The translations under genes and the position numbers were made by a program. A stretch of DNA of 64,000 bases. Origin: Corylus avellana (Eukaryota; Streptophyta; Magnoliopsida; Fagales; Betulaceae). The notes under the pieces were generated by a model. That model ran no database searches. It was not told the origin of the DNA and saw only the letters and a program-made list of their open reading frames with translations. Location: assembly GCF_901000735.1 (NCBI RefSeq), contig NC_081543.1, positions 9,345,921-9,409,920 on the forward strand. The letters are read 5' to 3'. Positions 36,419-47,155 of the stretch are shown here, piece by piece; the stretch's first letter is position 1, and each line of letters starts with the position of its first letter.

Positions 36419-37126
36419 TGTGACGTCCCACATTGCCTGGGCATGGAAAAGATGATGTGTTTATATGAAATATATTCTTTATAAATGGTATGAGGCCTTT
36501 TAGGGGTAAACCAATAATAAAACAGTACGGTTTGGCCCAAAGCGGACAATATTATACCACTTGAAGTAGGGATGTTACATATGGTATCAGAGCCATAGTC
36601 CAGCCTGAGATGGGGGGAGTGTGCACAAGCCCATGAGGGTCGCCAGCGAGGACTCTAGATCCTAAGAGGGGGTGATTGTGGACTCTAGGTCCTAAGAAGG
36701 GGTGATTGTGATGTCCTACATTGCCTGGGCATAGAAAAAGATGATGTGTTTATATGAAATATATTCTCTCTAAATGGTATGATGCCTTTTGGGGGTAAAC
36801 CCAATAATCCGTGCGGACTTAGCCCAAAGCAGACAATATTATACCACTTGAAGTAGGGATGTTACATATGGTGTCAGAGCCATAACCCAGCCTAAGATGG
36901 GGGAAGCGTGCACAAGCCCATGAGGGTCGCCAGCGAGGACGCTAGGTCCTAAGAGGGGGTGATTGTGACGTCCCGCATTGCCTGAGCACAGAAAAGATGA
37001 TGTGTTTATATGAAATATATTCTCTATAAATGGTATGAGGCTTTTTGGGGGTAAACCCAATAATAAAACCGTGCGGGCTTGACCTAAAGTGGACAATATC
37101 ATACCACTTGAAGTAGGGATGTTACA
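36419..37126 (+). mobile_element. TRIM retrotransposon with three tandem LTRs
   Basis: LTRs at 36419-36579, 36707-36866 and 36964-37126 each begin TGTGA-GTCC and end GGGATGTTACA. After LTR1 and LTR2 comes a primer-binding site (TGGTATCAGAGCC at 36582-36594; TGGTGTCAGAGCC at 36869-36881), a short internal part, and a purine-rich AAGAGGGGGTGAT before the next LTR. The 5-bp target duplication TTGAA is perfect at 36414-36418 and 37127-37131, so the whole LTR-internal-LTR-internal-LTR unit occupies one insertion site. The first internal part has an extra copy of GGACTCTAG-TCCTAAGA-GGGGTGATTGTG. No coding capacity. Confidence 0.93.
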
Positions 37127-37149
37127 TTGAAAGTCGTTACTAAGCACAC

Positions 37150-37312
37150 CTAGTAACGACCAGGCCAAGAACATTGCAAGGATAAGGCATCTTGAAGCCC
37201 AGTTCGTTAAAGCCGATGGTAGAAGAAGCAATGACATTCAACTGCCAATCATATCTAAGAATTTTTCATGGTCGGCTTGCATCGGCAATGAACTGAATAT
37301 CTCTAATATTAT
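37150..37312 (+). pseudogene. Ankyrin-PGG exon 3 fragment, 5' side
   Basis: Matches the intact gene from the region of [16 protein letters not shown] to DELNISNI (here reading DQAKNIARIRHLEAQF to NELNISNI). It is interrupted by the LTR at 37313. Together with 38642-38732 it is the residue of one exon whose middle, about 600 bp with all of the PGG membrane region, is missing. Confidence 0.85.
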
Positions 37313-38638
37313 TGTTAAGAATATTATGTTAGGGTTATTTACTTGTTATTTACTTCCTTAGGTATTATTAGTCTACTAGGTTTACCTTTCCTTAACCTAT
37401 TAGATTACGTGTCTCTCTATAAATTGAGGCTTCTGTATTCATTATCATATAAGAATATCAATACAATGCAGTTCATTGTGTGCTTCCGCTCTTCCTATTA
37501 TTTTTCCACTCTTCTATATCTTTCCATTATTCCAACATGCTATCAAAGCATTTTAACATGGTATCAGAGCCACTTTTCTATGGCCTTCAATAAATGTCTT
37601 TTATAGTGTTTTCCTTTTGTCGAATTTTAGTTTATTGCCCTACATCAAGCGCCGCCAAAATTTATGTTGCCCATAGTCTCAAAATTGTCCTAGCCTATAG
37701 ATCTGAAACTGTCATCGGCCTTCCGACGTGCCGCCATATGCCTCCACCAATTTCTGCCTGCGCCTCCACTGCCCTTGCAGGAGCTACACGCTTCTACCGC
37801 CGACAACAGTTCAGACGCCGCCAAGTAGAAATCCAAATAGATCTAAAGCGTCCAGGCTTCCTTGGTGTCGCTCACACGTGCCACCAGAAGGTTCTGTCTG
37901 TCAGTAAACACACCTCCACGCACGTCCCAAGAGCAGTCCACGCGCAGGCAAGACTTGCCTAAGAATTTGTCCATTCTGTTTTGCACCACCACACAGCGCC
38001 GATCACCTTGGTAATAGCGCCAATCGATAGATCAGGGCCAGACGAGTCTAGAGATATCAAGCACAGCCTCATCGGCCCATTCACACGCCCCCACACGTTG
38101 CTCGAAGTTACTGCCATTTTTTTTCCCACGTGCCGCCCTGTTGACCCCAATCAGGAAAGTTTCCAGTCCACCTTATAGATCCGACGACGACAGTCAAATC
38201 CCCACCAAGCATGCCACCATTGGACCCTGCACACGCTAGTAGAAGCTCCTGCGCGTGGGATTCATGCGCCGTACATGCCAAACTCCTCCTTGGCGCGTGA
38301 GATGCACGCGCCTCACACTGTCGCAGCTCCTGGCGCGTGCACCACATGCGCCAACGCATCTCTTCTTCGCTTGCCAACCACGTGTGAACCCCTCAGCGCA
38401 CCATATTAGCCATAGGCCATGTCATCCAGTGCCATGTCAGCGCCTCTGCCACATCATCAGAACGGCCACGTTAGCACATTGGTCACGTCAGCACCTTCCA
38501 AGAGTTGACTTTTATGCGCTGACTTTTGACTTTGACTTTTTACATGTTGGCCGTTGACCGTTGACTTTGACCAGACTAAAAGTTGGGCAGGTGTTTTCTA
38601 CTCAATTTTTCGTTATAATTTCAACAGAGAAAGCAAAG
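37313..38638 (+). mobile_element. Truncated Ty1-copia-type LTR element
   Basis: An LTR of 225 bp (37313-37537) starts TGTTAAGAAT and ends TTCCAACA. A primer-binding site ATGGTATCAGAGCC follows at about 37558-37571, then about 1.07 kb of untranslated leader-like DNA rich in CACGCGCC and CCACGTCAGC words and ending in GTTGACTTTGACC-type repeats. There is no gag, pol or 3' LTR before ankyrin sequence resumes at 38642. The insertion was therefore followed by a deletion that removed the element's 3' part and the ankyrin exon middle. Confidence 0.8.
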
Positions 38639-38641
38639 AAA

Positions 38642-38732
38642 GGACTGAAGGGCGGGGATTGTAGATCCTGACTTGGAAAGTTAGAATTCAGATGTTGAGA
38701 GCTCATACATGCAAGGATATCACTCATATTGA
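38642..38732 (+). pseudogene. Ankyrin-PGG exon 3 fragment, 3' end
   Basis: Corresponds to the last 30 codons of the intact gene ([18 protein letters not shown] region to stop TGA at 38730-38732), with substitutions. Not functional on its own. Confidence 0.85.
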
Positions 38733-40044
38733 CTGTTTCTGCCTCTCAAAGGATTGATAAGATTATATGGTTTTTTTTTTCTTTTTTTTTTTTTTGTAGG
38801 TGATAAGATTATATGGTTTAATTGCAACCGAATTTTACTAATTGTTTTATGTTTTATGGAAGAATTTGATGTTAGTTATGTTAAAATATGCAACAGCGTG
38901 AGAGGGGCGCCGATTCCCTAGTTAGCTAAATTGGGGTAATTGTTAGTAGCATAGCCTACTGAACTGGTCAAAACCATTTTTGGGGCATTACAATTTTGCC
39001 TCACTTGATTCACGTTTTATCAATAAAGATTATAATTTGTTCAAAAAAAGGAAAAAAAAAAAAAATGCTAGAATCTAATCACTTAGTTAAATCATATCTT
39101 GGAATATATTGTAACAACCCTCATCAAACTCAAGGTGAAAGATTTTGGAAACTTAAGTTTGATCTTTTCCTTTGAATGCGGTTGACCACAGTATTTGGAG
39201 GCAGTCGGCGACAATGATTGGAAATGCGTCTTACATAATAATACTAAAAGAGGGCCAACTATGGGCCAAAATGGAAGCTAATTATGAATTAAAATGGGTC
39301 TGGGTTTTAAACAATCTCAAAGGAAACGGCAGCGATCGGAGGGAACGGCATTGTGCAATGACGAAAAAGAAGGTATCGGCGTTGGGCTTGTACAACTAGA
39401 GGTGGAGGTGCCTAAAATGAGGCATGGATAGCCAGAGGAACCGGCAGTATCGAGCCATGGAGGGCAAAAGATAGAGACGACAGGATGAAACCTGCCAACA
39501 AAAGGGACCGGTGGACTGCTAGAGGCCAAAGGAAGGTGGACAACGGCAAAGAAGGTGGCAGCACTGTGAGGCGTTGAATCGAGGCGACGCGTCAAAGAAA
39601 GCACTAGAAAAGACAAAGTCGACAATTGGACAAGGTGCCAGAGGATGAGGATATGGTAATGTCTTCTTTGGCGGTAGAGTTGGCTGAGGCAAACATAAAT
39701 TGCAAACTAGAAAATTGTGGCAATGTTTGCAATTTTTTTTTTTTTTTTTTTCTAAACAAACATAAAACAACATTATAAAATAAAGAAGTTTTGTAATTGT
39801 GAAATCAATATGAAACAAAGGACAAATAAAAAAAATTGCAATATAGGATCAAACAATCGGCTTTAGTCTATAGGTCTAATGCCATGAAGAAATTAATAAT
39901 GAAATTAGAAAATAAATAAATGGCTGAATAAAGAAAATAAAAACAAGATATTTTACGCCGTTTAGTTTATGATTTATATTCATAGGATAAAGCCCTAAGA
40001 CTACAAATAAATAAGTATAGCATATCTCCTTTTTTTTTAATCTT
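38733..40044. other. Spacer, right arm
   Basis: Homologous to 26347-27375 and 28465-28860 of the middle arm; the foldback element is absent. It contains the GC-richer block (39310-39690) and poly-T tracts. No gene supported. Confidence 0.6.
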
Positions 40045-40130
40045 TGGTAATATGTGGGATTCGAACTAATGACTTTCACTTTATAAAGAGTAATCTAAGG
40101 AATAGTCCTTAGCCGATTGAACTATCTCTA
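40045..40130 (-). mobile_element. tRNA-like SINE head (right arm copy)
   Basis: B-box complement GATTCGAAC at 40058-40066 and A-box complement CCGATTGAACTA at 40113-40124, with a few extra bases between the boxes compared with the other two copies. Confidence 0.5.
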
Positions 40131-40513
40131 CTATAAGACCAGTTCTTGGCCCATTAACAAACAATTTTTTTTTAAAAAAAAGTAAAATTATATACTCACT
40201 TTCTCATATTTTTTGTTGTAGTTTTTAAAATTATTATTAAATTTAGAATGAATCATTATTAAATTAATATTTGATAATAATTTTAAAAGTTTCGTTAATA
40301 CGATATCATGAGAGTTTGAGTGTCTATCGTTACTTTAAAAAACAGAAAATTCACAAAACAATGAGCCTTTTTAACCCACTCAACTAACCGGGCCCCAAAA
40401 CGAAAACTAACCGGGCCCAAACCATTACAAATCAAAGTATACGTCAGCTTAAACACCATGCAAATCTGCCAGGTCACCTCCACATCAGCTTCTCCTCCAC
40501 CTACTTAAGATAC

Positions 40514-40522
40514 ACGTGGCAC
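40514..40522 (+). promoter_or_regulatory. ACGTGGCAC element, right arm
   Basis: Same conserved motif as in the other arms, about 2.6 kb upstream of the copy C start codon. The long leader intron proposed for these genes would put it near the transcription start. Confidence 0.4.
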
Positions 40523-40969
40523 ATACTTTTGACCCAGATCCTTCCACCTGTCTTCCCTGTTCGCCAAAGAGTCCATCTTTTAGTCTTCCCCAGACAGTCA
40601 GCAGCCAGCTGACGCTTCACCTTTAATGCAGCGCCCTTTCACCTGCTTCTTCACCCACACGGCCACACACACTGCAGTCTGCACCACTGTGTATTCCTTT
40701 CTCCCCCATTGCTCTTTCTTTCGTATCACTGTAAGGAACGTTACGCAGAAGAAGAAAGAAGATAAAGATACTCCAAAGCAACTTTACAGGTCAAATTCTC
40801 TTGCTTTGTAATCCGGAGCCGAAGAAGTCACTATGTTGGTTCGACTCTTTTTTCTCCTAAAGTTGGTTACTTTGATGTTGAAAACGAATTTGGAGGACAA
40901 AATAAGTTCAAGTTATCGATTTCACCAAATATGCTTTTATCATTTGTTCTTTTATAAGCATAATGGGCC

Positions 40970-41156
40970 AATGGCCAGATTCTTCTTCTTCTTCTTCTAC
41001 TTCTTTCTTTTTTTCCTCTCATTTGGGTTTCCTGTTTGATATGTTTTACTGGTATTTGTATAAGCATAATGGCCAGATTCTTCTTCTTCTTCTTCTTCTT
41101 CTTTTTTTCCTCTTTGATATGTTTTACTGGTATTTGTATAAGTATAATGGCCAGAT

Positions 41157-41191
<35 letters not shown>

Positions 41192-41398
41192 GGGTTTCCT
41201 GTTTGATATGTTTTACTGGTATTTGTCTAAGCATAATGGCCAGATTCTTCTTCTTCTTCTTTTTTTTTTCCCTCTCATTTGGGTTTCCTGTTTGATATGT
41301 TTTACTGGTATTTGTATAAGCATACAGGCCAATTTCTTCTTCTTTTTTTCTTTCTCATTTGGGTTTCCCTTTTGATATTTTTTACTGGTATTTGTATA
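40970..41398 (+). repeat. Minisatellite with CTT/CT microsatellites (right arm)
   Basis: Five units with the same constant parts as in the left arm. Tract types alternate (CTT, CTT, CT at about 41159-41188, CTT, CTT-like), the same order of tract types as the left arm read in reverse, unlike the three-unit middle arm. Confidence 0.85.
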
Positions 41399-43163
41399 CT
41401 TTCATCACTTTTATGCACTTGAAGCACTTCTCTGTCTTTTCTTTTCTTTTCTTTTTTGGGTTCCTTGCGTTATGAAAAATATCCCTTTTACCATTACATT
41501 TTAAATAGCTTAAAATGCATCTTCTTTTCCTAATCATTTCAAGTTCTTGCCTCCTATGTTGTTATGTCTCTAGATTCATTTTCTATTTTCTTTGAAGTGT
41601 CATAAGCGTGCGACTTTGTCGCATGTAATAAGGTTATCTGCAAAAATGGAGGCAAACCACTCATTTGATTGCACTTTGCCACAACACCAAGCATTTTAGT
41701 GATTTTGTTTCAATTTATGTTATTGCTCTTGTTCAGAAGTTTTCTTCACTTCCTACCCTTTGCGTTTTTATCACACTCACACGTTTTCTCACTTTTAAAG
41801 AAAAAAAAAATCATAGTTGTTCCCTTGATATCAAGTCAACTAGGACAAAGTTTCTCTATCTCTCTATCTCTCTATCTCAAGCCTTTTTCTCCTTTCATGA
41901 TTTTTATTGTTGTTGTCATTATTATTAGTTTTGTTTTCAGACATATCACTCAATTGCGTACTTACAAGAAAGGAAAAAGATAGTGGGTTCAACTATGTGT
42001 GAAGATTATTCATAAAAATAAAAAAATTAAAAAAAGTGTGGTTGTGAAGATCTATTAATCATTTGAGCCTAGAAGTTTCAGGGAGATATTGTCTCCTGTT
42101 CTGCATTATAAGATTTTTACGAAAAGATTACTTCAATTATGTTTGAGACCATAAATGCCTTTCAACTTGTGTTGCTGAAATGATTCTCAAACTTTCCTAA
42201 TCCCCATAAATGGCTTTCAAGTCTTTAATAAATAAAATAAATTTTCATATTTGGAAGAGCTTCACCAACTGCAAGAGTTGTTTGGCAGCCAAAGATTCGT
42301 TCAGGCAAAATGCCACTTATTGGGTGCAGCTTAAGTGTGAAAAAATGCACCATTTTGCAAAGCATAGGACAAAAACAAGTGAATTAGGTTTCACTGTTAT
42401 ATAATTTGATATTTTTATAAGCTATCTCTTTTACCATATTTGTTAGTTCTTAACAATATGATTGTGGTTTGCATTGAATTTTATAATTGCTAGAATTTAT
42501 ATCATTATAACAATAGGAAATACTTATGTAGAAGAAAGTAGTTCTAGGTGTGTTCCTACTTATATATAGATGGAAGAACCCTAATTTACTCATTCTGCAC
42601 TTCATCTTTTAGATGTTTATATTTGAGGATTCCTTTTGCTTTTTTGAAATAAATTCATTCTTCAACAATTATGTGTATGTAAAGCTTCTCTGTCCTCTAA
42701 TCTCTCAGAGGCATCGGCACTAGCTTCATTAGTTCACTCTTTCTTAGTTGCCCCCTTTAGCTGCCTTTTCTAATCTTAGTTGCTCTCTTTGAGGCTAAGG
42801 TTTTTATCAAAAATTTCTCGCTTGAGGCTGTGTTTTTTAGTGGTTGAATTGGACACCATGTGCTCGAATCCAAAAACTTTGTGAGAGATTCTGTTAAAAC
42901 TTTTAAATGATTGCTTAATTACATATTGTAGTCATGCAATATTCTTTGCAACATCATTTATCGTTCAGTGTGCCTTGGCCCTACCGTTTATCTGGATGAG
43001 AATACAACCTAGCATCACTCTTCTAAACTTGCTGGATGTTAATCAATCCTTTCATTGTTTTTTTTTTTTTTTTTTTTTTTTTTGAAATGCTGCTTAATGG
43101 CCACTAGAATGTTTCTTTCAGGCTCCTAGTCTGAGTATTTTCTGGCGATTGTATCAAAGTATA
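41399..43163 (+). other. Presumed leader intron and 5' flank of copy C
   Basis: Nearly identical to the reverse complement of 1500-3212. No protein gene is supported; the open frames seen here are also open in the left arm because of the duplication. A poly-T run lies at about 43059-43083. Confidence 0.5.
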
Positions 43164-46100
43164 ATGGACTACAGCTCTGAAGAGTCAGATATTAGTGAAT
43201 CTGAGATCAATGACTTTGTAGAGAAGCCATATGATCAGCTGATGGCTGGAAAGTACAAAGTTAAAGGTCTCAATGGTATGCTTCGATGTCCTTTCTGTGC
43301 TGGGAAGAAGAAACAAGATTACAAGTACAAGGATTTGCTTCAACATGCTTCGGGAGTTGGTAAAGGTTCTGCTAACAGAAGTGCAAAACAAAAGGCAAAC
43401 CACCTTGCGTTGGCAAAGTACTTGGAGACTGACCTAGCCAATGAAGTGGATCAAACACAAGTCCCAATTTTACCACAACCTCTCACTCAGCCTCCAAACC
43501 AAGATGAAATTTATGTGTGGCCTTGGATGGGGATCATTGTTAACATAGTGTGCGAGCCAGGAGATACAAAAACTGTTCATTGTTCTGAGTACTGGTTGAA
43601 AAGATTTGATAAATTTAAACCATTGGGAGTTCATGTTTTCTCGGATGAAGATGACTTAAATGCCCAAGCTGTAGTGGAATTTAATAATGATTGGAACGGT
43701 TTCATGAATGCAACTGAATTTGAGAAATCGTTTGTAACTGAGCATTGCAGCAAAAAGGACTGGAGTACACGGAAAACACATCTTGGCTCTGATACATATG
43801 GGTGGTGTGCATGTGCTGATGATTATGATGCAGAAGGGCCAATAGGAGATTTCCTTCGCAATAAAGGGCAGTTAAGAACTGTATCTGACATTGTCCAGGA
43901 AGCAGCTCATACCAGAAACAATGTTTTGGAAAATCTAGCCAATAAAATTGATATTACAATTGAAACCCTCAATGAACTACATAACCAGTACAATGAAAAG
44001 ACCATGTCCTTGAGTAGGATGCTTGTGGAGAAAGACAAGCTACACTCTGCTTTTCTTGGAGGGTTGTTGCTGGTTCTTTCTGTGTTTGTTGATACATGCT
44101 TCATAATACAAATGCATGCTCATTTGCAGTGTCTGGTGTATGTTGAAACTTGCCTTTTTGTTATGTTAATGCTTAGCCAAACTTGTATAAATATAGAAAT
44201 GTGGCATTGTAGGAAAGGTCTCATGAATGTTCTGTTCACTATCCTAGACAAAACAACAAAAACTTTACGGCTTGTACTTATTCCTTATTGCTGGATTTGA
44301 ATATCGGGCTCATGACAGATCATAAGACCAATGATTGTACGCCATATGAAAGGAAAGATTTTTTTCAATACGCTTCAAAAGAAGTTCATAGTGTTGAGAC
44401 CCAGGAATTAGAAATCACAAAAAATCATGCCATCATTTTAAATTATGTTAATGCCATCATCATTATGCATGATATGGCATGAAAAATAAATTATATTTAA
44501 CTGTTTGATTGATCAGAAATGAGGAAGATGCAGCAGCTTGCACGTGATAATGTTCGAAGGATATTTGATGAACATGAAAAACTGAATCACGAATTGGAGA
44601 CTAAGAAAAAGAAACTTGATTCCTGGAGCAAAGAACTGAACAAACGGGAAGCACTAACTGAGCATGAGAGACAAAAGCTTGATGAGGAGAAGAAAAAGGT
44701 GATATATGTGAATGTGACATTTCCAAACAGAACTATTCTTTTCATTAAGCAGAAGTTTTAACGTTCCATATCACTTGCTTAGATGCTTGTTATAAATCTT
44801 AGTAGTTTCAGACGTACTTGCTTTAGATCAACTTGCTATGATTTGAGCTAAGCTTGTTTGGGTGCTTGTCCCATGCTGGAACTGGGGACCAACTCTAACA
44901 TTTCTTTACCAATTTATGCGCGGCTTACTTTCACTTTCATTGTAATGGCACATTCACTGTTATCCTTCATATCTACATCTTTATATATAAGCTTACTGCC
45001 CCAAGAATCCTTTAGTTTTCACTGAATAAAAGCTACTGATACTTTCTTATTTGGAATAAATAAAATAATAAATGATAGATTTAGGAGCTCTTTGAAGTGC
45101 TCCATGCAAAACACTACATGCTGGGTATTGATGTTTATTTTTGGTACTTCTAGCATGATGTTAGGAACAATTCTCTTCAATTGGCATCCATGGAGCAGAA
45201 AAAGGCTGATGGGAATGTCTTAAGGTTGGTTGAAGAGCAAAAGGTGAGTGGCTCAGGTTTTAACTAGAGTCTGTCTCATATGCTGCATAATAGTTGCTCT
45301 TCATTTTACACTTTTTGTAGCACTCGTTAATTAGGAATTTTAATTTTTTAGAGGGAGAAAGAGGAAGCCCTTAATAAGATACTTCAGCTGGAAAAGCAGT
45401 TGGATGCTAAACTGAAGTTAGAAATGGAAATTGAAGAAATTAAAGGGAAACTCCAGGTGATAAAGCATCTTGGAGATGACGATGATGAAGCAGTTCGAAA
45501 GAAGATGGAAGACATGAATGATGAATTGCAACAAAAAGTCGATGATTTAAATGATATGGAATATACAAATCTTGTCCTTATTGCTAAAGAGCGAGAGAGC
45601 AATGACGAGCTACAAGGAGCTCGCAAAAAATTAATTGCAGTATGATTTCTTTTGCTATACACACATTTGTCTATATGCATGTGTCTGTGTATTTGGGGAC
45701 AATATGCATCCAATAGAGTCACTAGTTTGATATTGTTTTAGAAAGCGGTTTAGTATTGTTGTGTTGGAAATTGTATTAAATGTGTCTTAAATATGTGGTT
45801 TCAAGTTATGCATAGGAATCAGGAACCACTGATCAAATTGTCCCACTTGAGATCTCAAAAATCAGAAGTAGCAGATGACATTATCATCCAATTGACATTT
45901 CTGTTTCTGAACAGAGATGGGAACGAGATTAAGTACTTTAATCATTGATGTGCTTTTGACTGGTAACTTTCAGAAACAAGCTAATGACATTCAATTGATA
46001 GCAATTGTGTGCTCTATTTCATTTTAGTTTTGCTGAAAGGAGTACAAGAGTTCCATGGGATAAAAGAAGACCACCATTAATTGTATTGCCCTAGAGGCCC

Positions 46101-47155
46101 TAATGGTGTCTAATGGACCATAAAGTAAAAAAGGCATAAGCTCCTAGAGATGAATCTGCCCATAATCATGCCATATACTAAAACCAAAGTGGAAAAAAAA
46201 AAAAAAAAGTTGCATTAGTGACTTTTTCATGTTTACATGTATAATTAATAATGTAATGGAAGTTGCTTTTCTTTTTTCCTTCTTTAGGGTTTAACGGATA
46301 TGCTGTGTAATCGCACTAATATTGGAATAAAGAGAATGGGAGAAATTGATCAGAAGCCGTTTCAGAATACATGCCAGCAGCGACTTCCCCTTGAGGAAGC
46401 AAATGTGCAGGCCTTGACACTATGCTCCTTGTGGCAGGAGAATTTGAAAGATCCAAGCTGGCATCCTTTTAAAATTGTTGATATCGATGGTGAAACCCAG
46501 GTATATTCTTTTAAATCCTGTTTAAGCCTCTTATTGTTGTATTCATGTATACAGTTGTGTTAGGAGCTTGTGTGAATTCATATTTGTCATTTATATCATA
46601 TAGTTGTATATGTTGCTATTATAAAAAGCATGAATCAAAACTAGTTTTTAGATATTCGATTTCTACTTATCCAAAAAAAGTTTTTAGATATTCGATTTCT
46701 GCTCACAAGTTACTCATGATGGGCTGCTGTCTCCTAATTGCTTACTTAAATTTTTCTTATATGAAGTGTGTCCTTTTAAGCATGCAAACCATGACTCAAA
46801 AAAGAAATTTGTTCATGTTGTCTATAAGATTTCATAAGTTCCAGGATTAAACTTTTTTTTCTTTTTAATCCTCATTTCAACATTTGAGGAATGGTTGAAA
46901 GGCTAATAATTTGTGTTGATGCAGGAAGTAGTAAATGAAGAAGATGAGAAGCTACGAAATCTCAAACAGTTGTGGGGGGAAGGGATATACATGGTTGTCA
47001 TTTGTGCATTGAAAGAGATCAATGAGTATAATCCAAGTGGCAGATACATTGTTTCTGAGCTCTGGAACTTCAAAGAAGAAAGGAAAGCCACATTAAAGGA
47101 GGTCATCAGTTACATCTTAAAGAATATCAACACACTTAAGCGCAAGAGACAGTGA
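43164..47155 (+). CDS. IDN2/FDM-like XS-XH protein, copy C
   Basis: The only complete copy in the window. Exons: 43164-44061, 44517-44698, 45154-45243, 45352-45639, 46288-46500 and 46925-47155; total 1902 bp, 633 residues, close to the 630-650 usual for the family. Domains: zf-XS (C42, C45, H61), XS (about 116-230), coiled coil (about 245-480), XH (about 487-633; RTNIGIKRMGEIDQKPF, LCSLWQENLKDPSWHPF). Such proteins bind double-stranded RNA through XS and pair through the coiled coil and XH in RNA-directed DNA methylation. One problem: the intron-1 donor, GGAG/GTTTGT in A and B, reads GGAG/GGTTGT here, so GT is lost at 44062-44063. The next GT, one base later (44063-44064), would shift the frame. 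The copy may thus be crippled despite open exons. Confidence 0.85.

Noticed and set aside
36040..37150. Possible CRISPR-like array of regularly spaced repeats
   Set aside because: The sequence is plant nuclear DNA, units are degenerate with no unique spacers, and the regular repeats resolve into TRIM LTRs.
36839..37237. 132-codon minus-strand frame over TRIM LTRs and an ankyrin fragment
   Set aside because: It is antisense to both and has no domain.
43149..43163. Extension of the IDN2-like frame upstream to a TTG
   Set aside because: Plants start at ATG, and the ATG at 43164 gives the N-terminus usual for the family. The same applies to 1514 in copy A.
44062..44300. Continuation of IDN2-like exon 1 into a hydrophobic tail (GGLLLVLSVFVDTC)
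   Set aside because: It is intron read-through; the conserved coiled coil resumes at 44517 with matching phase, and copies A and B have a good donor here.
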